Shown: in pieces, positions 12,611-19,372 of the stretch
How the letters are laid out: each line of letters begins with the position of its first letter
Numbering within the stretch: position 1 is the first letter of the stretch
Assembly (NCBI GenBank): GCA_937908275.1
Contig: CALERA010000310.1
Coordinates: 1 to 27,798, forward strand
From: an uncultured Desulfarculaceae bacterium
GTDB taxonomy: Bacteria; Desulfobacterota; Desulfarculia; Desulfarculales; Desulfarculaceae
Direction: 5' to 3'
DNA: 27,798 nt
Program-made: the position numbers and the translations under genes
Notes under the pieces: model-generated
What the model was told of the DNA's origin: nothing
Databases searched by the model: none
Seen by the model: the letters and a program-made list of their open reading frames with translations, nothing else

Positions 12611-13246
12611 TCAGTCCTCCACGCAGAGCCGGCTGACCAGGAGGTTGGTCAGGGCCCAGACCCCGCCCAGGTCCATTTGGTGATGGGCGTGGGCGTCCAG
12701 ACCCACCACCGCCCGGGCCGGGAATTCCTCGTCCGCCACCCAGAGCAGCACGAACAAGGGCAGCCTGGGCAGCCCGGAAACCGCCACCGCCAGGTCGCCG
12801 CCAGCCGCGACCGGTCCGCCGCCCATGGCCGTGGCTCGTTGGGTCAAGGCCTGGGGAGCGCTGCCAAAGCTGGCCTCCAGGTCCTTGGTGTTCACCGCGT
12901 GGGCTCCGGTGAAGAACAGGGTGCCGCCGGGCAACTCCTGGGGAGTGACCATGCGTCCGGCCGGGGGCACCCCCAGGGCGCGGGCCAGGTGGGTGACCAG
13001 GACCAGGCCGGCCTGATAGCTCACCCGGTGGTCGGGCCGGTCGGCCTCGCGCACCTGGCGGGCGTTGGCGTCCACCAGGTAGGGGCGGCCCAGGAGCGGC
13101 AGGCGGTAGACCCCCTCGCTCCATTGCGCCTCGCAGGCCTCCACCGCCAGGGCCGGGGGGCGGGCGTCCAGGTCGTCCCAGAGGGCGGCCGGCAGTTGGT
13201 CCGCCCAGCGAAAGAGACGGTTCTCCCCGGGTTCAGCTCTCGTCAT
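12611..13246 (-). CDS. DUF3786 domain protein (211 aa)
   Basis: ATG 13246 overlaps the accAD stop by 14 bases. The protein shows the DUF3786 pattern I remember: LPGGTLFFTGAHAVNTKDLE and FGSAPQAL in the middle, then LPRLPLFVLLWVADEEFPAR, and a C-terminal DAHAHHQMDLGGVWALTN. The His-rich segment (DAHAHHQ) may bind metal or a corrinoid-like cofactor, though this has not been shown to my knowledge. The family is mostly found in anaerobes. Pairing with a DUF3795-type protein suggests a shared task. Why they follow acetyl-CoA carboxyltransferase is unclear. Confidence 0.75.
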   Translation of the reverse strand: MTRAEPGENRLFRWADQLPAALWDDLDARPPALAVEACEAQWSEGVYRLPLLGRPYLVDANARQVREADRPDHRVSYQAGLVLVTHLARALGVPPAGRMVTPQELPGGTLFFTGAHAVNTKDLEASFGSAPQALTQRATAMGGGPVAAGGDLAVAVSGLPRLPLFVLLWVADEEFPARAVVGLDAHAHHQMDLGGVWALTNLLVSRLCVED

Positions 13247-15125
13247 CGGGCAGCACTCCGACCAGGCGCTCGTTGGCCAGCCGGCGCTGATAGGGCCGCC
13301 AGGCCTGACGCTGCTTAGGGGTTCCCCGTCGGGTGCGGGCGAAGATTTCCAGGTACTTGGCCACCTCGCGCCGCATCAGGTGGCGGGGCACCACTTCCTG
13401 GATGCCCCGGATGTCGCCGAAGTAGTCGGGCTCGTCCCAGCAGCGGGCCGAGAGCTCCACCAGGCTGTCGGAGCGCACCGCGTCCTCCTGCACCTCGAAG
13501 CCCCGGGCCTTCATCACCCGGGGGCCGGTGAAGATGACCATGGCCCCGGGCTCGGCCAGGCAGATGTCGCCCAGGGCGGCGTAGGAGGCGATGGCCCCGC
13601 CGGTGCTGGGGTCGCCCAGGATGGAGATGAAGGGCAGTCCGGCCTGCTTCAGGCGCTCGATGGCGGCCACGGTCTTGTACATCTGCATCAGGGCCACGAT
13701 GCCTTCGTAGAGCCGCGCCCCGCCGGAGCAGCAGACGCTGACCAGGGGCCAGCCCTTGCGCAGGCAGTATTCCACCGCCAGACGGAATTTCTCGCCAAAG
13801 ACCACGCCCATGGACCCGCCGGCAAAGGCGAACTCGCTGATGGCCAGCACGCAGGAGTAGCCCATGATGCTGGCCTGGGCGGTGACCAGGGACTCGGTGA
13901 AGCCGGTGCGTTTCTTCTGTTTGTCCAGGAAATCGCGGTAATAGGTGTGGATGTCCTCCTCTTCCAGGAGGTCGTGCACATTCATGTTGCGGAACAGCTC
14001 GTGGAAGGTGCCGGGGTCGGTCAGGGCGTGGATCCAGCCCGAGGCGTCCAGCACGTGGCGCGCTCCGCACTGGGGACAGCGCTGGTGGTTCTTGAGGTAC
14101 TCGTCCAGGGGGATGAGGGCCTCGCAGCCCGGGCCGTTGTCGCCGGTGTGTACGTCGGCGCAGCGGATGTAGGCCTGACCCGGGGTCAGGACGGTGCCGT
14201 CGCCATAGTAGTCGTCCACGTGGATGGCCCCGGAGGGGGCCTCGATGAGCTTGATATCGCGCGGGGCCTTTTGCAGGCCCTTCAGGGGGCGCTCGATGAA
14301 GCGCTTGAGCTCGTAGAAGCGGCCCCGGCGCATCACCCCCAGCTCGTCGGCCAGTTGGAAGCGCTGGGCCATGAGCTTGTCCAGGTTGCGGCGGAAGAGC
14401 TCGCGGCTGGTCTTCTCCAGCCAGACCTCCACGTTCTTGGCCAGGCCGTCGGGGTCGGTCACCTTCTTGGTCTGGGGCACCACGGTGTCCACCACGTTGA
14501 AATGCTTGACGTCCTTGGCGGTGGACTTGCTGATGGACAGGGCGTCCTCGATCCGGGCGGCGTCGCGGAAGATGATGGCGGCCAGGGATTCGGGCGGGGC
14601 GGTGGCGAACAGGGCGTCCTCCACCATGGCCCGGCGGTCGGCCACCTGCACCGCCAGGGCCCCGCCGGAGCCGCCCTCGCCCAGCACCAGGCTGGCGGTG
14701 CGGATCGGCACCGTGAGGTAGGCCCGGATCAGGTGGGCGATGAAGAAGGCCTGCAGGCGCAGGGCGCTGTACATGGAGATGTCGGCCCCGAAGGTGTCCA
14801 CCACCGAGAAGAGCAGGGCGTCCTCGTGGGGGCCGGTCTGCTTGAGCCGTCGCAGGAGGCCCAGGACCTGGGCGTGCTCGTCGGCGTTGAGCATGCCCCA
14901 GTTCAGGCGCTTCATGGCCTCGGGATGGTTGAACTGTTCGGGTTTGGGCTTCTGCTGGGCGACGACGTAGACCTGGCGCTGGCCCAGGTGGCCCTCGCCC
15001 ATGATCAGGTTGTCGCCCACGGCCTCGTAGTCGCGGAAGTCGGCGAACAGGCGTTTGATGATATCAGAGGCCCGGGGACGGAACGGGTGGCGGGTGCGGG
15101 TTTTGAACATGTCGAGCAGCTTCAC
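13233..15125 (-). CDS. accAD: Acetyl-CoA carboxylase carboxyltransferase, fused alpha-beta subunits
   Basis: 630 residues from GTG 15125, with GAGGTG seven bases upstream. The N-terminal part (about 1-260) is AccA-like: HPFRPRASDIIKRLF, then VLGEGGSGGALAVQV at 147-161 and VVDTVVPQ. The C-terminal part (about 300-600) is AccD-like: four Cys at 322, 334, 350 and 353 for a zinc ribbon (the first pair is spaced wider than the usual CxxC), GGSMGVVFGEKF at 436-447, SGGARLYEGI at 467-476 and DPSTGGAIASYA at 505-516. The enzyme moves CO2 from carboxybiotin to acetyl-CoA, giving malonyl-CoA for fatty acids. Order is alpha then beta, opposite to the beta-alpha order of most fused transferases. Biotin carboxylase and carrier are not here. 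Some AccA residues differ from the usual pattern, so another acyl-CoA substrate is possible. Confidence 0.88.
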   Translation of the reverse strand: MKLLDMFKTRTRHPFRPRASDIIKRLFADFRDYEAVGDNLIMGEGHLGQRQVYVVAQQKPKPEQFNHPEAMKRLNWGMLNADEHAQVLGLLRRLKQTGPHEDALLFSVVDTFGADISMYSALRLQAFFIAHLIRAYLTVPIRTASLVLGEGGSGGALAVQVADRRAMVEDALFATAPPESLAAIIFRDAARIEDALSISKSTAKDVKHFNVVDTVVPQTKKVTDPDGLAKNVEVWLEKTSRELFRRNLDKLMAQRFQLADELGVMRRGRFYELKRFIERPLKGLQKAPRDIKLIEAPSGAIHVDDYYGDGTVLTPGQAYIRCADVHTGDNGPGCEALIPLDEYLKNHQRCPQCGARHVLDASGWIHALTDPGTFHELFRNMNVHDLLEEEDIHTYYRDFLDKQKKRTGFTESLVTAQASIMGYSCVLAISEFAFAGGSMGVVFGEKFRLAVEYCLRKGWPLVSVCCSGGARLYEGIVALMQMYKTVAAIERLKQAGLPFISILGDPSTGGAIASYAALGDICLAEPGAMVIFTGPRVMKARGFEVQEDAVRSDSLVELSARCWDEPDYFGDIRGIQEVVPRHLMRREVAKYLEIFARTRRGTPKQRQAWRPYQRRLANERLVGVLPDDES

Positions 15126-15194
15126 GCCAACTCACCTCGTTTGCGGGAACAACTCGGCCGGGAGGATGGCGTCCCCGGCGGCGATGACCCCCAA

Positions 15195-15239
15195 AACCAA
15201 GCGCGCGGGTCGGACTGGCTCCGCCCGCGGGGGTTGGTT
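15195..15239 (-). promoter_or_regulatory. Stem-loop at the start of the accAD leader
   Basis: Outer arms AACCAA and TTGGTT (15195-15200 with 15234-15239) enclose an inner stem CGCGGG/CCCGCG (15204-15209 with 15224-15229) and GGA/TCC near the loop. It lies at or near the predicted transcript start. It is not followed by a clear U run, so it is more likely a leader structure than a terminator. Confidence 0.5.
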
Positions 15240-15240
15240 A

Positions 15241-15269
15241 ATCGTAGTGGAGGGGGGGCGGGGTGTCAA
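15241..15269 (-). promoter_or_regulatory. Sigma-70-type promoter of the accAD operon
   Basis: On the minus strand, a perfect TTGACA (15264-15269), a 17-base spacer, then TACGAT (15241-15246). The start should be near 15234, leaving a leader of about 110 bases before GTG 15125. Confidence 0.75.
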
Positions 15270-15328
15270 GCCGACCCTGGGACTTGGTTTTTGCCCCCAG
15301 GGGGCGCTCCGGGCCGGGGGGAAAGACC

Positions 15329-15357
15329 TTGCGCCCGGCGGGGGGCTCTGTTATAAA
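15329..15357 (+). promoter_or_regulatory. Candidate promoter of tRNA-His
   Basis: TTGCGC (15329-15334), a 17-base spacer, and TATAAA (15352-15357), about 45 bases before the tRNA. The gap 15126-15402 therefore holds two divergent promoters and the accAD leader. Confidence 0.6.
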
Positions 15358-15402
15358 TCCTTGCACCGCGCCGCCGGCGCGGCCGTTCCCGCATGGATTT
15401 AT

Positions 15403-15480
15403 GGTGGCTGTAGCTCAGTTGGTTAGAGCGCCAGGTTGTGGCCCTGGAGGCCGTGGGTTCGAGTCCCATCAGCCACCCCA
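15403..15480 (+). tRNA. tRNA-His (anticodon GTG)
   Basis: Acceptor GTGGCTG pairs with CAGCCAC, with an extra G at the 5' end (15403) opposite discriminator C, the hallmark of tRNA-His. The anticodon stem CCAGG/CCTGG encloses loop TTGTGGC with anticodon GTG. The T arm has TTCGAGT. CCA is encoded at 15478-15480. Confidence 0.95.
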
Positions 15481-15588
15481 CCCCCCATAGACCGGCGATG
15501 CCAAGCCGGTGGCAATCTCAGCGAAGATAATTCAACGGGGCTCGCGGCCCCAACCCAACCCGGTTATCCATTTCAAGGAGCGCATTTC

Positions 15589-15768
15589 ATGGCTAAAGTC
15601 GTCATTACCATCGAGGACACCCCGGATGGTGGGGTGGAGGTGTCGGCCGAATTCGATCCCGATCTGCCCGAGGAGTGGAACGAGGACGATCTGACCGAGG
15701 CCCAGCTTTTCGCCCTGGCCACCCTGGAGAGCATGGAGCTGGAGGGCGAGGAGGAAGAGGAGGACTAG
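15589..15768 (+). CDS. Small acidic protein (59 aa)
   Basis: ATG 15589 has AAGGAG about nine bases upstream. The product starts MAKVVITIEDTPDGGVEVSA, likely two beta strands, continues with an acidic helix (EEWNEDDLTEAQLFALATLE) and ends in a run of Glu and Asp. A terminator follows at once, so it is a separate small unit, perhaps sharing a transcript with tRNA-His. I do not know the family; the pattern of short strands plus acidic tail recurs in small proteins of this phylum, from memory. Cytosolic, with no signal peptide. Confidence 0.75.
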   Translation: MAKVVITIEDTPDGGVEVSAEFDPDLPEEWNEDDLTEAQLFALATLESMELEGEEEEED

Positions 15769-15800
15769 TCCTCCGTCCCGCCACCGCTCCCCCGCAGTCA

Positions 15801-15842
15801 GCCGCGGACGCCCCAGCCAGGGGCTCCGCGGCGCGGTTTTTT
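15801..15842 (+). terminator. Rho-independent terminator
   Basis: A GCCGCGG arm (15801-15807) pairs with CCGCGGC (15826-15832), with an inner GCCCC/GGGGC stem and a five-base loop. GCGG and six T (15837-15842) follow. It terminates the small acidic gene. Confidence 0.85.
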
Positions 15843-15923
15843 GGCCGCCGCCCCCCGAATGTGGCACAATTTCGTCATACACCTGGCAAAACATTTTCGC
15901 GCCAAGCAGACCTGGGGGTGCCC

Positions 15924-16718
15924 ATGATCGACGCGTCCGCCTTCTGGATCCGGATGGGGGTGTTCTGGGGAGGGTTGGTCTTCTTCCTGCTGCTGGAGTT
16001 ATTGATCCCCTATCGCCCGCCCACGGTGAGCAAGCTTTGGCGCTGGGTGACCAACCTCTCCCTGACCGCCCTCAACTCCCTGATCCTGGCGATCATTTTC
16101 GGCGCGGCCATCCTGGGCACCAGCCATTGCGTCACCGAGCACAAGATAGGCGCCCTCAATTTCATCGGCGGGCCATATTGGCTCAAGTTCCTGCTGGGCC
16201 TGGCCTTCCTGGACTTCATGCTCTACGTCTGGCACCTGCTGAACCACGAGGTGCCCCTGATGTGGCGCTTCCACCGGGTGCACCACAGCGACCTGAACAT
16301 GGACGTCTCCACCGCCACCAGGTTCCACATCGGCGAGCTCAGCCTTTCGGCCATCATCAAGATTTCCCTGATCTATCTCATCGGGGCCGATCCCTTCCTG
16401 GTGATCAGCTTCGAGACCCTCCTGGTGCTGATGGCCCAGTTCCACCATTCCAGCCTCAGGATATCCCCGGCCTTCGAGCGCCTGTGGTGGGTGCTGTTCG
16501 TGCCGCCCTCCATGCACCGCATCCACCATTCGGTGAAGATCAAGGAGCGCAACACCAACTACGGCACCATCTTCTCGCTCTGGGACCGGGGCCTGGGCAC
16601 CCTGTTGGCCGCGGTGGACCAGGCTGGGATCAAAATCGGGGTGGGCGGGCATTTCGACCCGGCCAAGCTCAAGCTCCCCGGCCTCCTGACCATGCCCTTC
16701 AGCCGCTACGTGCGCTAA
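15924..16718 (+). CDS. Fatty acid hydroxylase / sterol desaturase family membrane protein
   Basis: 264 residues from ATG 15924 (MIDASAFWIRM). The frame is open further upstream, but that region carries the terminator. Hydrophobic helices lie near residues 10-30, 45-70, 85-105 and 135-160. The family's di-iron His boxes are visible: HLLNH (HxxxH), then RFHRVHHSD (HxxHH) and MHRIHHS with later conserved NTNYG and WDRGLGT. These enzymes use a di-iron centre and O2 to hydroxylate or desaturate lipid chains or sterols, acting in the membrane. The substrate cannot be read from sequence. An oxygen-using enzyme next to a ferritin-like protein may mean some oxygen exposure for this host. The rhodanese gene follows after 16 bases, so co-transcription is likely. 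Confidence 0.88.
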   Translation: MIDASAFWIRMGVFWGGLVFFLLLELLIPYRPPTVSKLWRWVTNLSLTALNSLILAIIFGAAILGTSHCVTEHKIGALNFIGGPYWLKFLLGLAFLDFMLYVWHLLNHEVPLMWRFHRVHHSDLNMDVSTATRFHIGELSLSAIIKISLIYLIGADPFLVISFETLLVLMAQFHHSSLRISPAFERLWWVLFVPPSMHRIHHSVKIKERNTNYGTIFSLWDRGLGTLLAAVDQAGIKIGVGGHFDPAKLKLPGLLTMPFSRYVR

Positions 16719-16734
16719 CACCCAGGAGAAATCC

Positions 16735-17571
16735 ATGCTGCTCAAGGCCCTGTTCTCCAAGGCCCGCGACCTGACCCCGGACCAGGCCCGCCAGTTCATG
16801 CACCAGCGTCAGCCCGAGGAATACACCCTCCTGGACGTGCGCCAGCCCGGGGAGTACGAGCAGGGGCACCTCCCGGGGGGCAAGCTGGTGCCTCTGCCCC
16901 AACTGACCCAGCGCCTGGACGAGCTGGACCCCAAGAAGCCGGTGATCGCCTATTGCGCGGTGGGGGGGCGCAGTCGGGCGGCGGCGGAGATGCTGGCCGG
17001 GCGCGGTTTTGGCGAGGTCTATTCCCTGAAGGGGGGCATCAAGGCCTGGAACGGTCAGGTGGCCCGGGGGCCGGAGTCCCTGGGCCTGGGCCTGTTGACC
17101 GGGCGCGAGGACCGGCAGGAGGCCCTGGTGGTGGCCCACGGCCTGGAAGAGGGCCTGCGCCGCTTCTACGAGGCCCTGGCCCCCCGGGCCCAGGATGAGG
17201 CCGCCGCCAAGCTCTGCCGGCAACTGGCGGAGATCGAGCTGCGCCACCAGGAGACGATCTGGGAGCTTTACCAGGCCGGGCCGGGGGCGGAGCTGGGGCG
17301 GGAGGAGTTCGCCCGCCGGGCTGCCAGCGCGGTGATGGAGGGCGGGGAGACGGTGGAGGAGGCGGTGGCCGGGCGGCTGGCCCAGGGCTTCACCTCGGCC
17401 GAATTGCTCTCCGAGGCCATGGGCATCGAGGCCCAGGGTCTGGACCTCTACCTGCGCCTGGCCGAGCGCCTGCGCGAGGCCCGGGCCCAGGAGGCCTTCC
17501 TGCGCCTGGCCCAGGAGGAGAAGGCCCACCTGGAGGCCCTGGGCAAGCTCCTGGACGAGCTGCCAGCCTAG
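16735..17571 (+). CDS. Rhodanese domain fused to ferritin-like (rubrerythrin-type) domain
   Basis: 278 residues from ATG 16735, with AGGAG eight bases upstream. Residues about 10-110 are a single rhodanese domain (YTLLDVRQPGEYEQGHLPGG) with active-site Cys in YCAVGGRSR near residue 80, followed by SLKGGIKAWNG. Residues about 125-278 form a four-helix ferritin-like domain with the expected carboxylates: AHGLEEGLRRFYE, AEIELRHQE (ExxH), MGIEAQGLDLY and EEKAHLEAL (ExxH). A di-iron site is likely. Rhodaneses carry sulfane sulfur; rubrerythrin-like domains reduce peroxide or sense oxygen. The fusion occurs in anaerobic sulfur-metabolising bacteria and probably links sulfur handling to oxidative stress, which is inference. 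No rubredoxin domain is present. Confidence 0.88.
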   Translation: MLLKALFSKARDLTPDQARQFMHQRQPEEYTLLDVRQPGEYEQGHLPGGKLVPLPQLTQRLDELDPKKPVIAYCAVGGRSRAAAEMLAGRGFGEVYSLKGGIKAWNGQVARGPESLGLGLLTGREDRQEALVVAHGLEEGLRRFYEALAPRAQDEAAAKLCRQLAEIELRHQETIWELYQAGPGAELGREEFARRAASAVMEGGETVEEAVAGRLAQGFTSAELLSEAMGIEAQGLDLYLRLAERLREARAQEAFLRLAQEEKAHLEALGKLLDELPA

Positions 17572-17590
17572 GCCCCGCTCACATCAGTTG

Positions 17591-17719
17591 AATGACATCC
17601 TGCGCTTTTTAATGTCATTGCGGGCGTGGCGAAGCAATCTCTTACAGTATTATTTAGTATTTTCGATGCACTATAAAAAAGGGAGAGATTGCCGCGTCGC
17701 TTCGCTCCTCGCAATGACA
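17591..17719. repeat. Palindromic MITE-like dispersed repeat
   Basis: A left arm at 17613-17642 (TGTCATTGCG, then GCGAAGCAATCTC) is repeated inverted at 17684-17719 (GAGATTGCC, then GCTTCGCTCCTCGCAATGACA). An AT-rich middle of about 40 bases separates the arms. A further AATGACAT at 17591-17598 pairs with ATGTCATT at 17612-17619. I recognise the arm sequence as a short palindromic element found between genes in many unrelated bacteria. It encodes no protein. The rest of the gap 17572-17798 holds only the terminator at its right. Confidence 0.75.
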
Positions 17720-17745
17720 AAAACGAGCCCTTGCACCGGACTCGT
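17719..17745 (-). terminator. Rho-independent terminator of the mpl operon
   Basis: On the minus strand, ACGAGTCC (17738-17745) pairs with GGGCTCGT (17723-17730) around a seven-base loop, with one G-T pair, followed by a run of T. It lies about 55 bases after the mpl stop and ends the nine-gene minus-strand block. Confidence 0.7.
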
Positions 17746-17798
17746 GGTTCGCCTGGCTTCGGATTACAGGTTTTAGTTTTTCTTTGGTGTGGGCCAGC

Positions 17799-19268
17799 CT
17801 AGGCCCGCGCCGCCAGCCCGGCCAGCAGCCGGGCGTGGAGATTGTCGAAGCCGCCATTGCTCATGGCCAGGCAGAGGTCGCCGGGCCGGAGTGCGGCCAA
17901 CAGGGCGGCCAGCAGGGCGTCGCCGTCGTTGAAGGCCCGGGCGTCCTGGCCCTGGGCCTGGAGATCGGCGGCCAGGCGGGTGCTGCTGAAGCGCTCGGCC
18001 TCGGGAACCGCCTCCATGCCCGGGGGCTCGCGCAGGAAGACCAGGTCGGCGGCGGCAAAGGCCTGGGCGTAGTCGGCCTGGAAGACGTTGCGCCGGCTGG
18101 TGTTGCTGCGGGGCTCGAAGGCGGCCACCAGGCGGCCCGCGCCCGGGCTCCAGCCGGGCAGACCGAACTCCTTGATGGCGGCCAGGGTCTCGCGCACCGC
18201 GGTGGGGTGGTGGGCGAAGTCATCCACCACCAGCACCCCGCCGGCCTTTCCCCGCACCTCCTGCCGCCGCTTGACCCCCTGAAAACCCGCCTGGGCCTGG
18301 GCGGCCTCGGCCGGGCTCAGCCCGGCGGCCACCAGGGCCGCCAGGGTGGCGACGACGTTCAGGGCGTTGTGCCGGCCGGGCAGGGGCGTGAGGCAGTCCA
18401 ACTCCGGGCCCTCCGGGGGGGCCACCCGCAGGCGCGCCCCGCCGCCCGGGGCCGGGGTGGCGGAGAGCAGCCGCCAGTCGCAGGCCTGGCCCTGGCCATA
18501 GGTCCAGACCGGGCAGGCCGCGGCCCGGGCCTGGGCCAGGACCTCCGCGCTGTCGCCCCAGGCGATGAGACGGCCGTCGGGCGGCAGCTCGGCCACGAAC
18601 ATGGCGAAGGCCCGGCGCACCGCCGCCAGGTCGGCGTAGATGTCGGCGTGGTCGAACTCCAGGGAGGTCAGGATGCCGATCTTGGGCTGGTAGTGAACGA
18701 ATTTCGGGCGCTTGTCAAAGAAGGCGGTGTCGTACTCATCGCCCTCCACCACGAAATGCGCTCCCGCGCCATCGCGGAAGTTCTGGCCGCCCTCCAGCAT
18801 GATGCCGCCCACCAGAAAGCCGGGATCGCGGTTGGCGCTGAGCAGCCCGCTGGCGATCAGGGCGGTGGTGGTGGTCTTGCCATGGGTGCCGGCCACCACG
18901 ATGGAGGTCTTGCCGCTGATGAACAAATGGCCCAGGGCCTGGGGCAGGGAGAGATAGGGCAGGCGGCGGGCGGCCAGGGCCAGGGACTCGGGGTTGTCGC
19001 GGCGCATGACGTTGCCCACGATGACCAGGTCCGGGGCCGGGTCCAGGTTTTGGGGGCCATAGCCCACCGCCACCGGGATGCCGGCCGCCTCCAGGAAGGT
19101 GCTCATGGGGGGATAGAGGGGGTTGTCCGAGCCGCGCACGGCATAGCCGCGCCGGGCCAGGGCCCCGGCCAGGGCGCCCATGGCCACCCCACCGATGCCC
19201 ATGAAGTGGATAGTCTTGATCTTTTCCGGAACCAGATTCAGGGAGGGGTCCAAGACGGGCGTGGTCAT
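17799..19268 (-). CDS. mpl: UDP-N-acetylmuramate:L-alanyl-gamma-D-glutamyl-meso-diaminopimelate ligase
   Basis: 489 residues from ATG 19268. It is a Mur-ligase family member: the N-terminal domain has IHFMGIGGVAMGALAG, the central domain the ATP loop VVAGTHGKTTTTAL near 120-133, then EGDEYDTAFFDKRPKF near 175-190, and the C-terminal domain VDDFAHHPTAVRETL. The EGDEYDTAFFDKR signature marks Mpl rather than MurC. Mpl reattaches the recycled tripeptide L-Ala-gamma-D-Glu-meso-DAP to UDP-MurNAc, so the cell salvages wall fragments. It is the last gene of the block, after two murein-peptide hydrolase-like genes, which fits a recycling group. Cytosolic. A 104-base gap with two strong hairpins separates it from the serine hydrolase, so its expression may differ. 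Confidence 0.93.
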   Translation of the reverse strand: MTTPVLDPSLNLVPEKIKTIHFMGIGGVAMGALAGALARRGYAVRGSDNPLYPPMSTFLEAAGIPVAVGYGPQNLDPAPDLVIVGNVMRRDNPESLALAARRLPYLSLPQALGHLFISGKTSIVVAGTHGKTTTTALIASGLLSANRDPGFLVGGIMLEGGQNFRDGAGAHFVVEGDEYDTAFFDKRPKFVHYQPKIGILTSLEFDHADIYADLAAVRRAFAMFVAELPPDGRLIAWGDSAEVLAQARAAACPVWTYGQGQACDWRLLSATPAPGGGARLRVAPPEGPELDCLTPLPGRHNALNVVATLAALVAAGLSPAEAAQAQAGFQGVKRRQEVRGKAGGVLVVDDFAHHPTAVRETLAAIKEFGLPGWSPGAGRLVAAFEPRSNTSRRNVFQADYAQAFAAADLVFLREPPGMEAVPEAERFSSTRLAADLQAQGQDARAFNDGDALLAALLAALRPGDLCLAMSNGGFDNLHARLLAGLAARA

Positions 19269-19282
19269 GTCACCAACCTGGA

Positions 19283-19307
19283 GCCCAAGGGCGGGACGCC
19301 CTTGGGC
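19283..19307. repeat. Perfect 10-bp stem hairpin upstream of mpl
   Basis: GCCCAAGGGC (19283-19292) and GCCCTTGGGC (19298-19307) around a five-base loop. On the plus strand it is followed by a T run, but no plus-strand gene ends there. On the minus strand it lies just before the mpl ribosome binding region and could affect mpl translation. Confidence 0.7.
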
Positions 19308-19330
19308 CTAAGTTTTTGGGAAGGGGGTTT

Positions 19331-19364
19331 GGGGGAAACCTTTTGTCCACAAAAGGTTTCCCCC
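19331..19364. repeat. Perfect 16-bp stem hairpin between serine hydrolase and mpl genes
   Basis: GGGGGAAACCTTTTGT (19331-19346) pairs perfectly with 19349-19364 across two bases. It begins eight bases after the stop of the serine hydrolase gene on the minus strand. It lacks a T tail there, so it may act as a partial terminator or mRNA-stabilising end, or be a dispersed intergenic repeat. Confidence 0.75.
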
Positions 19365-19372
19365 AATGCCTT

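Noticed and set aside
13380..15356. A plus-strand open frame of more than 650 codons opposite accAD
   Set aside because: Its translation is Gly/Val/Gln/His-rich without motifs and mirrors the accAD codons on the other strand. High GC leaves the antisense frame open.
15491..15510. ACCGGC/GCCGGT hairpin after tRNA-His as a terminator
   Set aside because: It has no T run after it; it may help tRNA 3' processing, but nothing firm supports a call.
15675..15923. N-terminal extension of the fatty-acid-hydroxylase-like gene
   Set aside because: It would run through the small acidic gene and its terminator; the hydrophobic start and MIDAS sequence at 15924 fit better.
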